Shown here: positions 51,865-61,073 of the stretch, piece after piece
Numbering within the stretch: the first letter of the stretch is position 1
Layout: the number at the start of each line of letters is the position of its first letter
Assembly (NCBI GenBank): GCA_028687545.1
Contig: JAQTZZ010000010.1
Coordinates: forward strand, 53,817 to 117,816
DNA length: 64,000 bases
Origin: Candidatus Wallbacteria bacterium
GTDB taxonomy: Bacteria; Muiribacteriota; JAQTZZ01
Direction: 5' to 3'
Made by a program: the position numbers and the translations under genes
The notes under the pieces: model-generated
Database searches by the model: none
What the model was told of the DNA's origin: nothing
The model's input: the letters and a program-made list of their open reading frames with translations, nothing else

Positions 51865-54800
51865 TCAGATCCTGTTCTTCTCGTAAATTTTGTTCAATGC
51901 AAGTTTAGCCTGTTCCCTGACTTCGCGGCTTTCGTCCTTCAGGGCTTCCTTGAGCGGCGGAATGGCCCGCACATCGGAGATCCTGCCGAGGGATTTGCAG
52001 ACAGCCCCGCGCACGCTCTTGCTGCGGTCAGAGAGCAGTTCGATCAGAGAGTCGCAGGATCCCACACTCTTGATGTTTCCCAGCACCAGCGCTGAATGTT
52101 CCCTCATGAATCGGTTGCGGTCATACAGCATCTTAATCAGGATCTTTTCCAGCTGATTGTTCTGAATCATGGACAGGATCTCTGTGGAATTGTCCCGCAG
52201 CACCTGGTCGTCGTTCTTCAGGCATTTCACCAGCAGCGGGATAGCCTGTTCGCCAAACTGGCTGATTGCCTCGAAAATCTTGTTCTTGATCCACATGTTC
52301 TCCAGGCTGAGGTTCTTGACCAGCGGTGTAATCGCACCTGTATCTCCGATTTTGCCGAGTGCTTCCACGGCTTCTTCCCGCACGCGGTTGTCCGGATCGT
52401 CCAGCAGCTTGTACAGACTTTCCAGAGCTCTGCGGTCCTTCTTCTCACCCAGGATTCTGGCGGCTTTCGCCCGTACCAGATCGCTCTGGTCATTGATGCT
52501 CTTCAGAATGATCGGCACCACTCTGTGGTCTTCAATATTCCCGAGGGATTCAATGATCCTGATCCTGATCGTTTCGCTCTTGTCACCCAGAGATTCCGTG
52601 AGCGGTTCCACTGCTCTCGGATCCCGGAGCGCGCCAAGGGTCTCGATGATCGTCATCCGGATCTTTTCGTTGGAGTCGCGCAGGACTTTGACCAGTGGTT
52701 CCACTGCCAGCGCGGAACCGATCTTGCCAAGGGCTTCCACAGCGACCTTGCGCAACTGCTCGTTGGAGTCCTTGAGGCTTCTGACCAATGGTTCAATCGC
52801 ACGCACATCTTTGAATTCGCCCAGCGTGTAAATAATGCTTTCCTTGGCATAATCATCCGCCACGGTAAGCTCCTCAAGTAAGATACGCACAATTTTCTGC
52901 TCCCCGATTTTCACCAGGGCATTGGCTATTTCATAGTAATCAACGCCATCGGTTTTATGCTTCAAAAGCCCTATCAGCACTTCGATTGCCTTGGAATTGC
53001 CGAGTTCCCCGAGAGCAAACACGGCCCAGTATTTAGCGATTGACTCAGATTCGGACAGCACTTCGATCAGCTGGTCCACCGCCTGCTCGTTACCGAATTT
53101 TCCGAGCAGTTCGGCCACATTTCTCTGCATGCCGTTCAATACTTCCCGGACAGTGCAGAAAATATTTTCGTCTTCAAGACCTCGCAGTTCTTCCAGATCT
53201 TTGGCGCGGATTGTATCTTTCAGGATCGAAACCAGCATCCCGGATACCCTGGAATCTTTTTCCCGGATCAGGCACTGGGCGATGGTGAAGCGCAGCCATG
53301 AATATGATTCCCTCATCACCAGGATCATCTTGCGGCTTTCCATCACTGCCCTGTCGATTGAGAGCAGGGCATCCACGGTAAGAGCCTTGATTTTCTTGTC
53401 ATTGCTGTCCAGAAGCCTGACCAGCGGCATGATTGTCCTGATGTCTCCAGTTCTGGAGAACACACGGATTACTTTGGACTTGATGTCACTTTTTGAGCCG
53501 GGAAGAAATTCCACCAGGGCTTCAGTGGCCTGTTCCTTGAATTTGACCAGCGCATCTACAGCTTCTTCGCTCACCACAACATTCTCATCTGACAGTTTTC
53601 GAATGAGCCTGGAGATAGCCATCTCGTTCTTGATCACTCCCAGCGCAATTACAGACTGTTTTCTGACTTCATCGTTGGCATCGTCGATCACTTCGATCAA
53701 AGCTTCGGTTGCCATGCGGTTACCGATCTTGCCAAGAGCGATCACAGACTGTTCGCGCAGCCGTTCATCCTTGTCATCCAGATGCTGGATCACTGTTTCA
53801 GTGGCTTCCTCATCGCCGATCTCGCCAAGCGCGATGATGGCTTTCTGCTTCAATTCAGGTGCGATATTCTCGCTCAACAGTTTGATCAGGGGAGCCACCG
53901 CGCGTGGTGTTTTCAAAAGTCCCAGGGACTCGCAGGCTGCAAGGCGCACTTCATCCTGTACGTCAGCCAGAGCTTCGATCAGGGATTCGCAGGAAAACGG
54001 ATCACCGATTTTTCCGAGTGCTACGGCCGCTTCCTTGCGGATCCTTTCATTGAGATCCTTCAATAATATGGAAATCGAGTTTACTATCTCTCGACGGCGG
54101 ATTTCACCAAGCGCCCAGACAGCTTTGAGTTTGACATCATCGTTCTGGTCTGAGAGCTGACTAACCAGCACATCCAGAGATTCTTCGGCCCGCAGGAGGC
54201 CGAGAGCTTCGCAGACGGCACTTCTGACCTCGTCGACCGGGTCGTCAGCCAGCTTATTAAGGGCCGGGATAGCCTTACGGCTTTTAATTTTCCCCAGGGC
54301 TTTAGCAGCCACAAAGCGCAAGTCGCCGCTTTTTTCTTTCAGGAGCGGAATCAATCCATCCACAGCACGCTCATCACCGATCTTTCCTAGTGATTCGGCA
54401 GCTACATACACCAGATCATCATTTTCATTATTCAGAACCAGCAGCAGGTGTTCCACAGCCTGGACTGATCCAATCTTTCCCAGAGCCTTGATCAGCAGAT
54501 AGCAGATATCCTCATTTCCTTCCTGCACCAGCATTTTAAGCAGGGGGTCGGTAGCGAGGCCTGAACCGATATCGCCAAGCGCTTCAATCGCTGCTTCCCG
54601 CAGATCCAGGTTGTCCTGATTTAAAATATCCAGAATAGGTTTAACACCGTTTTCGGCTTTATGTTCACCGAGTTCCTGTATGATGGCATATTTCTCGTCG
54701 TCATTCGATTCCTGCTGCAACCTGAAGAGCAGATTTTCAAGGTGTTTCTGTTCATCTTCCTCTTCCGGAACCTGGATTTCTTCTTCCTGGGACTCTTCTC

Positions 54801-56157
54801 CTTCACGTTCCCGTTCTTCCTCTGCCTGCATCTTTTTCCTGACGCGCTCAATCACGGGAACTGCTTCTTTACCCTTGGCCGGACCGCCGGGTACGCTCTC
54901 CACGATTACAGGTTCAGCTTCATCAGAGCTGATCTCAGGTTCGATCTGCGATTTAATTTCAGGTATTTCCGGTTCCGGTGTCAGTTCGGGCAGGATTCTG
55001 GAAAGATCTGACTCTTCCCTGGAAACTGCAGGCGGTGGAATCTTTGTTTTCTTGGAAGGAGTGACTGTTGATTGAGGTACTTCAGTCTTCAAGTCAGCAT
55101 TTTCCGGTTTTTTTACTTTGGGTTCTTCAGGGGAAGCGAAAAGCGTTTTGACTGCGCTCGCGTCGAAAAGTGGTTCTTCTTCAGATTCAGCTGCCGGTTC
55201 ATCCAGGCTGAATTTCTCGGTTTCAAATGAGAACTCTCCTTTTTCTTTATCTTCGCCGCTGAGATCGAAATCCATCTCTTCGGCTTTCTTCCCCTCCTCA
55301 GCTTTAGGTGGCAGAAGATCGCTGAAATCGTCATCCGAGCCTTCATCGTCAAGACTGAATTCTGCGTCATCACCCATTTTAATGTCTAAATCGCCTTCAT
55401 CTTTGCTGGTTGATGGTTTCGCAGCTTTAGCTTCCGGCTGTGGTTTACTGTCCAGAGAAAAATCAAATCCGTTATCTGCGCTATCTTCTTTTTTCTTTGG
55501 CAGAAGCTCATCGTATTTTTCCTCGTCACCACCCGCAAAAAGTTCATCGAATGATTTCTTGGAATCAGTGATTTGGGCAGAGGGCGGCTTCTGGACGCTG
55601 CTTTCCAGCAAGTCCAGCTTAATCTCGCCGGAAGAACTCATGTCATCCTTCAGATCTCCGGATTCGGATTTCACGTCAATTGATGGCTGGGAATCCGAAA
55701 GATCCAGTTCCTTGAAAAAATCATCTTCAGCGGAATCTGTGGTTTCCTTCTTGGGTTCAGATGCCTTTTTGGAAGGTACTTCTTTGGAAGGGACATCATT
55801 CAGAAAATTGCTGTCTTCATTGAGAAAATTGGACTGAATGGAAATTTCCCCGGACTCCTTGCCTTTCCTGGCGTCTTTTCCGGAATCGTTTTCCTCGACC
55901 AGCCCCAGTTCACGGAAAATATCTTCATCATCCTTGTTCGAGCTTTTACTGTTTTTATCCAGATTCAGGTCCAGATCGAAGAGGTCGTCCTCCTCGCGGA
56001 TCATGGCATCGATACCATCGCCCTTTTCACTTTTCACCTTGGCTTTCAGGCCGCCGATGTCCAGATTGGCTTTTCCGCCTTCATCAAGCCCGGCTCCGCA
56101 TTCGACGCAAAACTTGCTGTTATCGACATTATCAGCTCCGCAATGGGGGCATTTCAT
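51865..56157 (-). CDS. Giant HEAT-repeat protein with zinc ribbon
   Basis: A 1430-residue cytoplasmic protein. Residues 3-20 form a zinc ribbon (CPHC and CVEC). Residues 25-470 are an acidic, Ser/Asp/Glu/Lys-rich, probably disordered linker. From about 475 to the end there are some thirty PBS-lyase-type HEAT repeats (repeated EA.EALGKIGD.RA..PL..LL.D and EVR). This makes a long superhelical scaffold. It starts inside the end of ptsI (26-base overlap), so it is co-translated with the phosphotransferase genes. A scaffold for a PTS-linked complex is a reasonable inference. No catalytic motif. Confidence 0.87.
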   Translation of the reverse strand: MKCPHCGADNVDNSKFCVECGAGLDEGGKANLDIGGLKAKVKSEKGDGIDAMIREEDDLFDLDLNLDKNSKSSNKDDEDIFRELGLVEENDSGKDARKGKESGEISIQSNFLNEDSNFLNDVPSKEVPSKKASEPKKETTDSAEDDFFKELDLSDSQPSIDVKSESGDLKDDMSSSGEIKLDLLESSVQKPPSAQITDSKKSFDELFAGGDEEKYDELLPKKKEDSADNGFDFSLDSKPQPEAKAAKPSTSKDEGDLDIKMGDDAEFSLDDEGSDDDFSDLLPPKAEEGKKAEEMDFDLSGEDKEKGEFSFETEKFSLDEPAAESEEEPLFDASAVKTLFASPEEPKVKKPENADLKTEVPQSTVTPSKKTKIPPPAVSREESDLSRILPELTPEPEIPEIKSQIEPEISSDEAEPVIVESVPGGPAKGKEAVPVIERVRKKMQAEEEREREGEESQEEEIQVPEEEDEQKHLENLLFRLQQESNDDEKYAIIQELGEHKAENGVKPILDILNQDNLDLREAAIEALGDIGSGLATDPLLKMLVQEGNEDICYLLIKALGKIGSVQAVEHLLLVLNNENDDLVYVAAESLGKIGDERAVDGLIPLLKEKSGDLRFVAAKALGKIKSRKAIPALNKLADDPVDEVRSAVCEALGLLRAEESLDVLVSQLSDQNDDVKLKAVWALGEIRRREIVNSISILLKDLNERIRKEAAVALGKIGDPFSCESLIEALADVQDEVRLAACESLGLLKTPRAVAPLIKLLSENIAPELKQKAIIALGEIGDEEATETVIQHLDDKDERLREQSVIALGKIGNRMATEALIEVIDDANDEVRKQSVIALGVIKNEMAISRLIRKLSDENVVVSEEAVDALVKFKEQATEALVEFLPGSKSDIKSKVIRVFSRTGDIRTIMPLVRLLDSNDKKIKALTVDALLSIDRAVMESRKMILVMRESYSWLRFTIAQCLIREKDSRVSGMLVSILKDTIRAKDLEELRGLEDENIFCTVREVLNGMQRNVAELLGKFGNEQAVDQLIEVLSESESIAKYWAVFALGELGNSKAIEVLIGLLKHKTDGVDYYEIANALVKIGEQKIVRILLEELTVADDYAKESIIYTLGEFKDVRAIEPLVRSLKDSNEQLRKVAVEALGKIGSALAVEPLVKVLRDSNEKIRMTIIETLGALRDPRAVEPLTESLGDKSETIRIRIIESLGNIEDHRVVPIILKSINDQSDLVRAKAARILGEKKDRRALESLYKLLDDPDNRVREEAVEALGKIGDTGAITPLVKNLSLENMWIKNKIFEAISQFGEQAIPLLVKCLKNDDQVLRDNSTEILSMIQNNQLEKILIKMLYDRNRFMREHSALVLGNIKSVGSCDSLIELLSDRSKSVRGAVCKSLGRISDVRAIPPLKEALKDESREVREQAKLALNKIYEKNRI

Positions 56158-57901
56158 CAGAGACCTCCTGCGCTTTTATGCAATTCCTGTGAAAATTCTC
56201 CAAAGTGGACTTGATTTCTTCGGATTTGCATAACTTCATAATTGTATCGGCAAGTTCCCGTGCGTCGTCCAGATGCAATTTATTGATTATCTTCTTTATG
56301 CGTGGAATTAAGGGCGGACTGAGGGACATCTTGTCGATGCCGAAACCCAACAGAACAGGCGTAATCAGTGGGTTTGAGGCCATCTCGCCGCAAATGGAGG
56401 TCCAGAGTCCGTTTTGATGGACTCTATCGATGATTTTTTTCAAGCTGCGAAAAATCGCCGGATGAAAAATATTGTAAGATTCGGAAATATAAGGGTTATT
56501 TCTGTCAACTGCAAGGATAAATTGCAGAAGGTCATTGGTCCCGATACTGAAAAAATCCACTTCGCGGGAAAAATCGTCGATCAGATAGGTAGATGCAGGG
56601 GTTTCCAGTAAAACACCAAGCTTCACATTTTTCGAGTATGGGTATTTTTCTTTTTTCAGGTCATCCTTAACACCTTTAATAATCTCTTTGATTTTATGAA
56701 TTTCTTCTATCGAAGAGATCATGGGGAACAGTATGTGCAGTTTCCCGTGGGGACTGGATTTGTACAGGGCTTTCAACTGGGTGATGAACAGGGTTATGTG
56801 CTGCAGGCTGATCCTGATCCCGCGCAATCCAAGGAAAGGGTTTTCTTCCTTGATGTTCTTGAATCGATAGAACTGCTTGTCACCGCCCAGATCAAAGGAT
56901 CTGATGATTACCGGCTTGTCAGGGAAGGCTTTCAGGACTCTGGAATAGCTTTTCACCTGTTCTTCTTCGGAAGGCAGACGTTCGTATTCAGCGAACAGGT
57001 ACTCCGTGCGATACAGTCCGATGCTGTTGGCACCGTACTCAGCCGCCAGCATGGCTTCTTCTTCCCTCTCAATATTAGCGTCGATCATAAATACATGCCC
57101 GTCAAGGGTTCTGGCATCCGACCTGGCACTGTCTTCTTTTTCCTTGAATTTATTGATGTAGTAATCTTCCTGCTGACGCTTGTACCGGTTTAAAGTAGGC
57201 TCGTCAAAACTCAGGATCACTTTTCCTTCAATTCCGTCCATAATCATGAGCAGATCATCAGTGATTTTGGAAGTGATGTCCGTCAATCCTACGATCATGG
57301 GAATTTCCAAGGTCTTGGCGAAGATCGCCATGTGTGAGGTGCCGCCTGATGTTTCAACACAGATTCCTGCAATCTTGGATTTATCGAAATTCATCAGGTC
57401 GCTGATCCCAATCTGGCTTCCAACCAGTACTATCTCATCATCAGACTTCTGCAAGCTCTTGGAGTCGCGGCCATGGAGAATTCCAATCACGCGTTCGCCG
57501 ACTTCACGGATATCGTCGGCCCTCTCTCTGAAATATTCTTCCTTCATCTTCTCGAAGAGGCCGATGAATTTGTTCATTACCCGAAGATAGCTGTTTTCAA
57601 CGTCGACTTTCTCGGATTTCACAATTTCGATGATTTCACCCATAAAGAGTGGATCATTCAGGATCATGATCTGAGCCTGGAAGATTTCCGAGGCTTCCTT
57701 GGAAATTTCCCGGTCAGCCCTCTGTTTAAGCTGGGCTAATTCGGAAGTGGCCTTTTTAATGGCACTGTCAAGCCGGGTGAGTTCCTTGTCAATTTCTCCA
57801 TCTGAGATGCTCCGAGGCTTAAGATTTTTACAGAGAAACTTCTTTATGATAAAGGCTTTCCCGATTCCCAGTCCTTCTGAAGCAACAATCCCTTTCAGCA
57901 T
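56132..57901 (-). CDS. ptsI: Phosphoenolpyruvate-protein phosphotransferase (enzyme I)
   Basis: A 589-residue enzyme I of the phosphotransferase system. It takes phosphate from phosphoenolpyruvate onto His190 (SGGTSHMAIFA) and passes it to HPr. The PEP-binding barrel has GLYRTEYLFAEYERLPSEEEQ, RSFDLGGDKQF, and FFSIGTNDLLQFILAVDR with SICGEMASNP, the catalytic Cys. Length slightly above the usual 570. The ATG shares one base with the ptsH stop (TAATG), so the two are coupled. No enzyme II gene is in the window, which points to a regulatory role or a distant permease. Confidence 0.94.
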   Translation of the reverse strand: MLKGIVASEGLGIGKAFIIKKFLCKNLKPRSISDGEIDKELTRLDSAIKKATSELAQLKQRADREISKEASEIFQAQIMILNDPLFMGEIIEIVKSEKVDVENSYLRVMNKFIGLFEKMKEEYFRERADDIREVGERVIGILHGRDSKSLQKSDDEIVLVGSQIGISDLMNFDKSKIAGICVETSGGTSHMAIFAKTLEIPMIVGLTDITSKITDDLLMIMDGIEGKVILSFDEPTLNRYKRQQEDYYINKFKEKEDSARSDARTLDGHVFMIDANIEREEEAMLAAEYGANSIGLYRTEYLFAEYERLPSEEEQVKSYSRVLKAFPDKPVIIRSFDLGGDKQFYRFKNIKEENPFLGLRGIRISLQHITLFITQLKALYKSSPHGKLHILFPMISSIEEIHKIKEIIKGVKDDLKKEKYPYSKNVKLGVLLETPASTYLIDDFSREVDFFSIGTNDLLQFILAVDRNNPYISESYNIFHPAIFRSLKKIIDRVHQNGLWTSICGEMASNPLITPVLLGFGIDKMSLSPPLIPRIKKIINKLHLDDARELADTIMKLCKSEEIKSTLENFHRNCIKAQEVSDEMPPLRS

Positions 57902-58167
57902 TAATCCTCGTCAAACATGCTTTCAAATAAATTATGAATTGCTTTAGCGGCTTCAAGTTCGTCAGAGCCGGAAGCGCTGATTGATATGGTACTACCTTTC
58001 TCGGCAGCCAACAACATGATGTCGATTATGCTTTTGGCATTAACCACAGTACCGTTCTTCTGCAGAAAAACCTCAGATTTGAATTTCTGGGAGGTTTCGG
58101 CGATCAGCGCAGCAGGCCTCGCATGCAGCCCGGCTTTGTTTCTGACTATTGTCTCCAGTTTATGCAT
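57901..58167 (-). CDS. ptsH: Phosphocarrier protein HPr
   Basis: An 88-residue HPr. His15 (NKAGLHARPA) is the phosphate acceptor from enzyme I, and Ser46 (NAKSIIDIMLLAA) is the position phosphorylated by HPr kinase in many bacteria. The chain is of normal length. It overlaps the GH57-like gene upstream by 8 bases and the ptsI start by one base. Keeping Ser46 makes a regulatory use possible, but no hprK gene is seen here. Confidence 0.95.
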   Translation of the reverse strand: MHKLETIVRNKAGLHARPAALIAETSQKFKSEVFLQKNGTVVNAKSIIDIMLLAAEKGSTISISASGSDELEAAKAIHNLFESMFDED

Positions 58168-60067
58168 ATGGCGTTACCTTGAAAGTCATTTCAAAGGAAC
58201 ATTCTTCTCCGGGTTTCAGGGAGATAGATTTAAAAAAGCTCACACTGCATCCCTGAAAAACCAGCTGGTACTGTTCCGGCAATCTGTCAATAACATAATC
58301 CGGTGCAGTCAGACATGTCAACACAGGATGACAGAAATCGATTTCAACTCCCAGCAGCCCGTCGAACACCTGCAGTTCTCCTGATGACTCGAAGCAGGAT
58401 CTGTTTTCAAAACCGAATTCCCTGGTTTCTTCAGGAGTGCAGGTCCTGAAAAAACTGCCTGAATATCCCGGATGGGAAAGACCCAGGTCGAAGTCGATGC
58501 GCAGCAGGTTTTCGACCGCTGTGGCGCAAGTATTGGTGAGATGGTACCTGACGCAGATATTATTGTTGGAATCGCGAAGTGAAACTTCCTTACTAAGTTT
58601 CAACGCAACGCAATCCATCCCGAAATCGGTCTCGAAAAAAGCCCTGGCAACATTCTTGCCTGATCCATCCCGATAAAGAGTATGGAGAAGCTTGAGTCCA
58701 GTATCTCTGAAAGAATCACATTCTCTCAGAGCAAAAGATTCTCTGAGAAATGATGGAACCTGATTGAAGTTCAATTCAGAACTCAAGGTCTCTTCGTCAA
58801 GGGTTCCAAACATCTCATTCCGCCATTCCAGGATTTTCCGGTAGTTTTTCCTGCGATTCAGGAGATTGCACTTTTTCGGTTTGAAATCGAACTGAGTGAT
58901 GGCACCAGTCTGCTTATCAAAACAGATCCCGAAAATATCGCTGTCAAATCTGATTTCATCAGTTCCGTTGATTCCGGTTTCAAGACTGAGTCCTGTTTTT
59001 GACCGGCTGGGGACCATTTCATTCAACATCAAACTTTCCCTGAAAAAATTCTGCCTCAAGGCCGAATAATTAAGTCCTCCAAAAATTCCCGGCCAGAGGT
59101 ATCCGTAAAATTCAAGCGAAGAGAGAAGTTTTTCGGCCTTTTCCTGCTTCAAGATTGAATCATTTGAATCTTCAATTCTGGTCAGAAGCTGATACATGTT
59201 CCACATTTCAGGGAAGCTTTTCAGATAATCCAGAAAATCACTCTTGATCAGCATCTTTTTTTCAGCGCCAACATCGTCCATGAAAAAATAATAGTATGGG
59301 TAATTGTAAACCACGTCCAGCCAGAGAAGTTCTCCCAGATTCATTCCCGGTATTGTTGTCCGGGAAATGTTTTTGTTACAATCCGTCTCTGAAACACAGC
59401 GAGAATTGGAATTTGTGTCCTTTAATTCCTGCAGAAAGTCAAACAGCCAGTCGCTCCCGACACGATTGGTGAACAATTCAGCAGGTAAAGCCAGGAAAAG
59501 AGGGCTTTCGACCTGGCCCAGCTTTTTCAGGACTCCAGTACCTTCCAGAAAAAACTGCCTGGCTTTTCTCAAGTCAAAACCAATCACCTTGAGAGGATTT
59601 TCCGATAAGCCGGTTAGAGTGATCCCGTCTCTCCCTTCGTCCACGATAGCAACATTCCGAATTCCACAATCAGGCAACACATTTGAGAGGTAATCCGTCC
59701 AGAGCATTCTGGGAAGAAACATTGAGCTGGGCACGCAACCGAACTTCTTATGGCAGAAGGAGATGCTCTTTCTGATCTGTGATTCAGCTCTTTCTTTAGG
59801 GATCAAACTATAATTAGGTTCATAAAATCCATTGATCAGGACTTCGATTTTCCCCTGTTTGATGTAAGGTATGAATTCCTGGAAAAAATCCTGGCGCTCC
59901 TGTTCGATCCATTCCAGGATGAATCCGCTGAAATAAAGATTGAGTTTCAGATTACCAAGTTTTGCGAGCAGCTCTTCCACGAACATGAAAAATCTGGCCT
60001 TTGTGCCCAGTTGAAGCTGGCCAAGCGGTTCGTTGAAATATAGAAGTAACAGGATCTCATTGGTCAA
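58160..60067 (-). CDS. GH57-like protein lacking the catalytic Glu
   Basis: A 635-residue protein with the layout of GH57 4-alpha-glucanotransferases/amylases. The N-terminal barrel shows NLYFSGFILEWIEQERQDFF and GKIEVLINGFYEPNYSLIP, and the C-terminal beta-sandwich corresponds to the DUF1925/1926-like part (from about 380). The first motif HQP is changed to NEP (12-14). The motif that carries the nucleophile, WLPERVW in active enzymes, reads FLPRMLW (117-123), so Arg120 stands in place of Glu. The FFMDDVGAEK region keeps the Asp. It probably binds a glucan without cutting it. It overlaps the ROK gene (11 bases) and ptsH (8 bases). A sensor role is an inference. Confidence 0.72.
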   Translation of the reverse strand: MTNEILLLLYFNEPLGQLQLGTKARFFMFVEELLAKLGNLKLNLYFSGFILEWIEQERQDFFQEFIPYIKQGKIEVLINGFYEPNYSLIPKERAESQIRKSISFCHKKFGCVPSSMFLPRMLWTDYLSNVLPDCGIRNVAIVDEGRDGITLTGLSENPLKVIGFDLRKARQFFLEGTGVLKKLGQVESPLFLALPAELFTNRVGSDWLFDFLQELKDTNSNSRCVSETDCNKNISRTTIPGMNLGELLWLDVVYNYPYYYFFMDDVGAEKKMLIKSDFLDYLKSFPEMWNMYQLLTRIEDSNDSILKQEKAEKLLSSLEFYGYLWPGIFGGLNYSALRQNFFRESLMLNEMVPSRSKTGLSLETGINGTDEIRFDSDIFGICFDKQTGAITQFDFKPKKCNLLNRRKNYRKILEWRNEMFGTLDEETLSSELNFNQVPSFLRESFALRECDSFRDTGLKLLHTLYRDGSGKNVARAFFETDFGMDCVALKLSKEVSLRDSNNNICVRYHLTNTCATAVENLLRIDFDLGLSHPGYSGSFFRTCTPEETREFGFENRSCFESSGELQVFDGLLGVEIDFCHPVLTCLTAPDYVIDRLPEQYQLVFQGCSVSFFKSISLKPGEECSFEMTFKVTPYA

Positions 60068-61007
60068 CGATTTTCTCCCGAAGCAGCAGATATGCTCCCA
60101 GCAGGCTGGATTTGTCGATCAGATTGCTTTTGACTATCACAGTCTTCTCAGCAAATAGCCTGAAACAATACTGAGAAAGCTTTCCAGTTACAACAGGCAA
60201 GAGGATCTCACCGCTGTGAAATAATCCACCTGCCAGAACTACTTTTACCGGACCGAAAATGTTGATCAGAGATCCGATTCCGGCAGCCAGAAAATCCGAA
60301 TATTTTTCAACGATTCCAATCGCGAGTGGTATCCTGCTCAGATAATTGGTCAGTATTATCTCAGGCATTTTTTTTTGCTCAGACTCAGATTTGGGGAACG
60401 TCGTTTTCGCGTTCATATATTCTTCCGCTGCAATCCTGATAAATCCATTTGCAGATGCGTAGACTTCGAAACAGCCTTTTTTCCCGCACCCGCAGATTCC
60501 CCCTCCAAAAACCAGCCCCATATGACCGATCTCAGTACCCATACCATCCTTGCCCCTGAACAGGGAACCGTTAAGAATTACGCCTCCTCCGATCCCTGTA
60601 CCGATAGTGAGGGCAATGCCGTCACTTTCACCTTTAAGTTCTCCAAAACCGAGTTCTCCAAGCGCAGCCAGGTTTGCATCATTTTCCAGATAAACCGGCA
60701 GGCCGGTCCGATCAGACAGCGCCTTCCCCATGGGGATATCAATCCAATTCAGATTTGGTGCATACCTTAAAACAGTGCCTGAAGCATCTACTACCCCAGG
60801 AACAGCAATTCCGATCCCAATGGGGGCTTCCCCTTTAATCAATGGAACAATTTCTCTCAAAAGCTTGTCCAGGAAAGCAGTGCTGTCTTTATATGAAAGC
60901 GTTGAAAACCGGGAACTTTTAACCAGCTCTCCCTGTTCATTGATAAGCGCAAGGCGGGTGTTTGTACCACCAACGTCAATTCCCACAAAAAACAATTTAT
61001 CCCCCAA
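60057..61007 (-). CDS. ROK-family sugar kinase (glucokinase-like)
   Basis: A 316-residue ROK protein without a DNA-binding domain, hence a kinase, probably for glucose. The ATP loop is GIDVGGTNTRLALI (8-21), the catalytic Asp is in ENDANLAALGE (near 112), and the zinc-type motif is GHMGLVFGGGICGCGKKGCFE (near 160). It phosphorylates sugar with ATP in the cytoplasm. First gene of the overlapping operon leading to the GH57-like protein, HPr, enzyme I and the HEAT protein. A GATAAAAT box lies about 15 bases upstream of the start on the minus strand. Confidence 0.9.
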   Translation of the reverse strand: MGDKLFFVGIDVGGTNTRLALINEQGELVKSSRFSTLSYKDSTAFLDKLLREIVPLIKGEAPIGIGIAVPGVVDASGTVLRYAPNLNWIDIPMGKALSDRTGLPVYLENDANLAALGELGFGELKGESDGIALTIGTGIGGGVILNGSLFRGKDGMGTEIGHMGLVFGGGICGCGKKGCFEVYASANGFIRIAAEEYMNAKTTFPKSESEQKKMPEIILTNYLSRIPLAIGIVEKYSDFLAAGIGSLINIFGPVKVVLAGGLFHSGEILLPVVTGKLSQYCFRLFAEKTVIVKSNLIDKSSLLGAYLLLREKIVDQ

Positions 61008-61073
61008 GACTGACGACTCATTTTATCACATGATCAGAGAAAATGCAAATTGATTCAGGGGAAACCTGTTGTT

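Noticed and set aside
55118-55837. Long plus-strand open frame rich in Ser
   Set aside because: It is the antisense of the acidic Ser/Asp/Glu linker of the HEAT protein; no ribosome site and no family resemblance.
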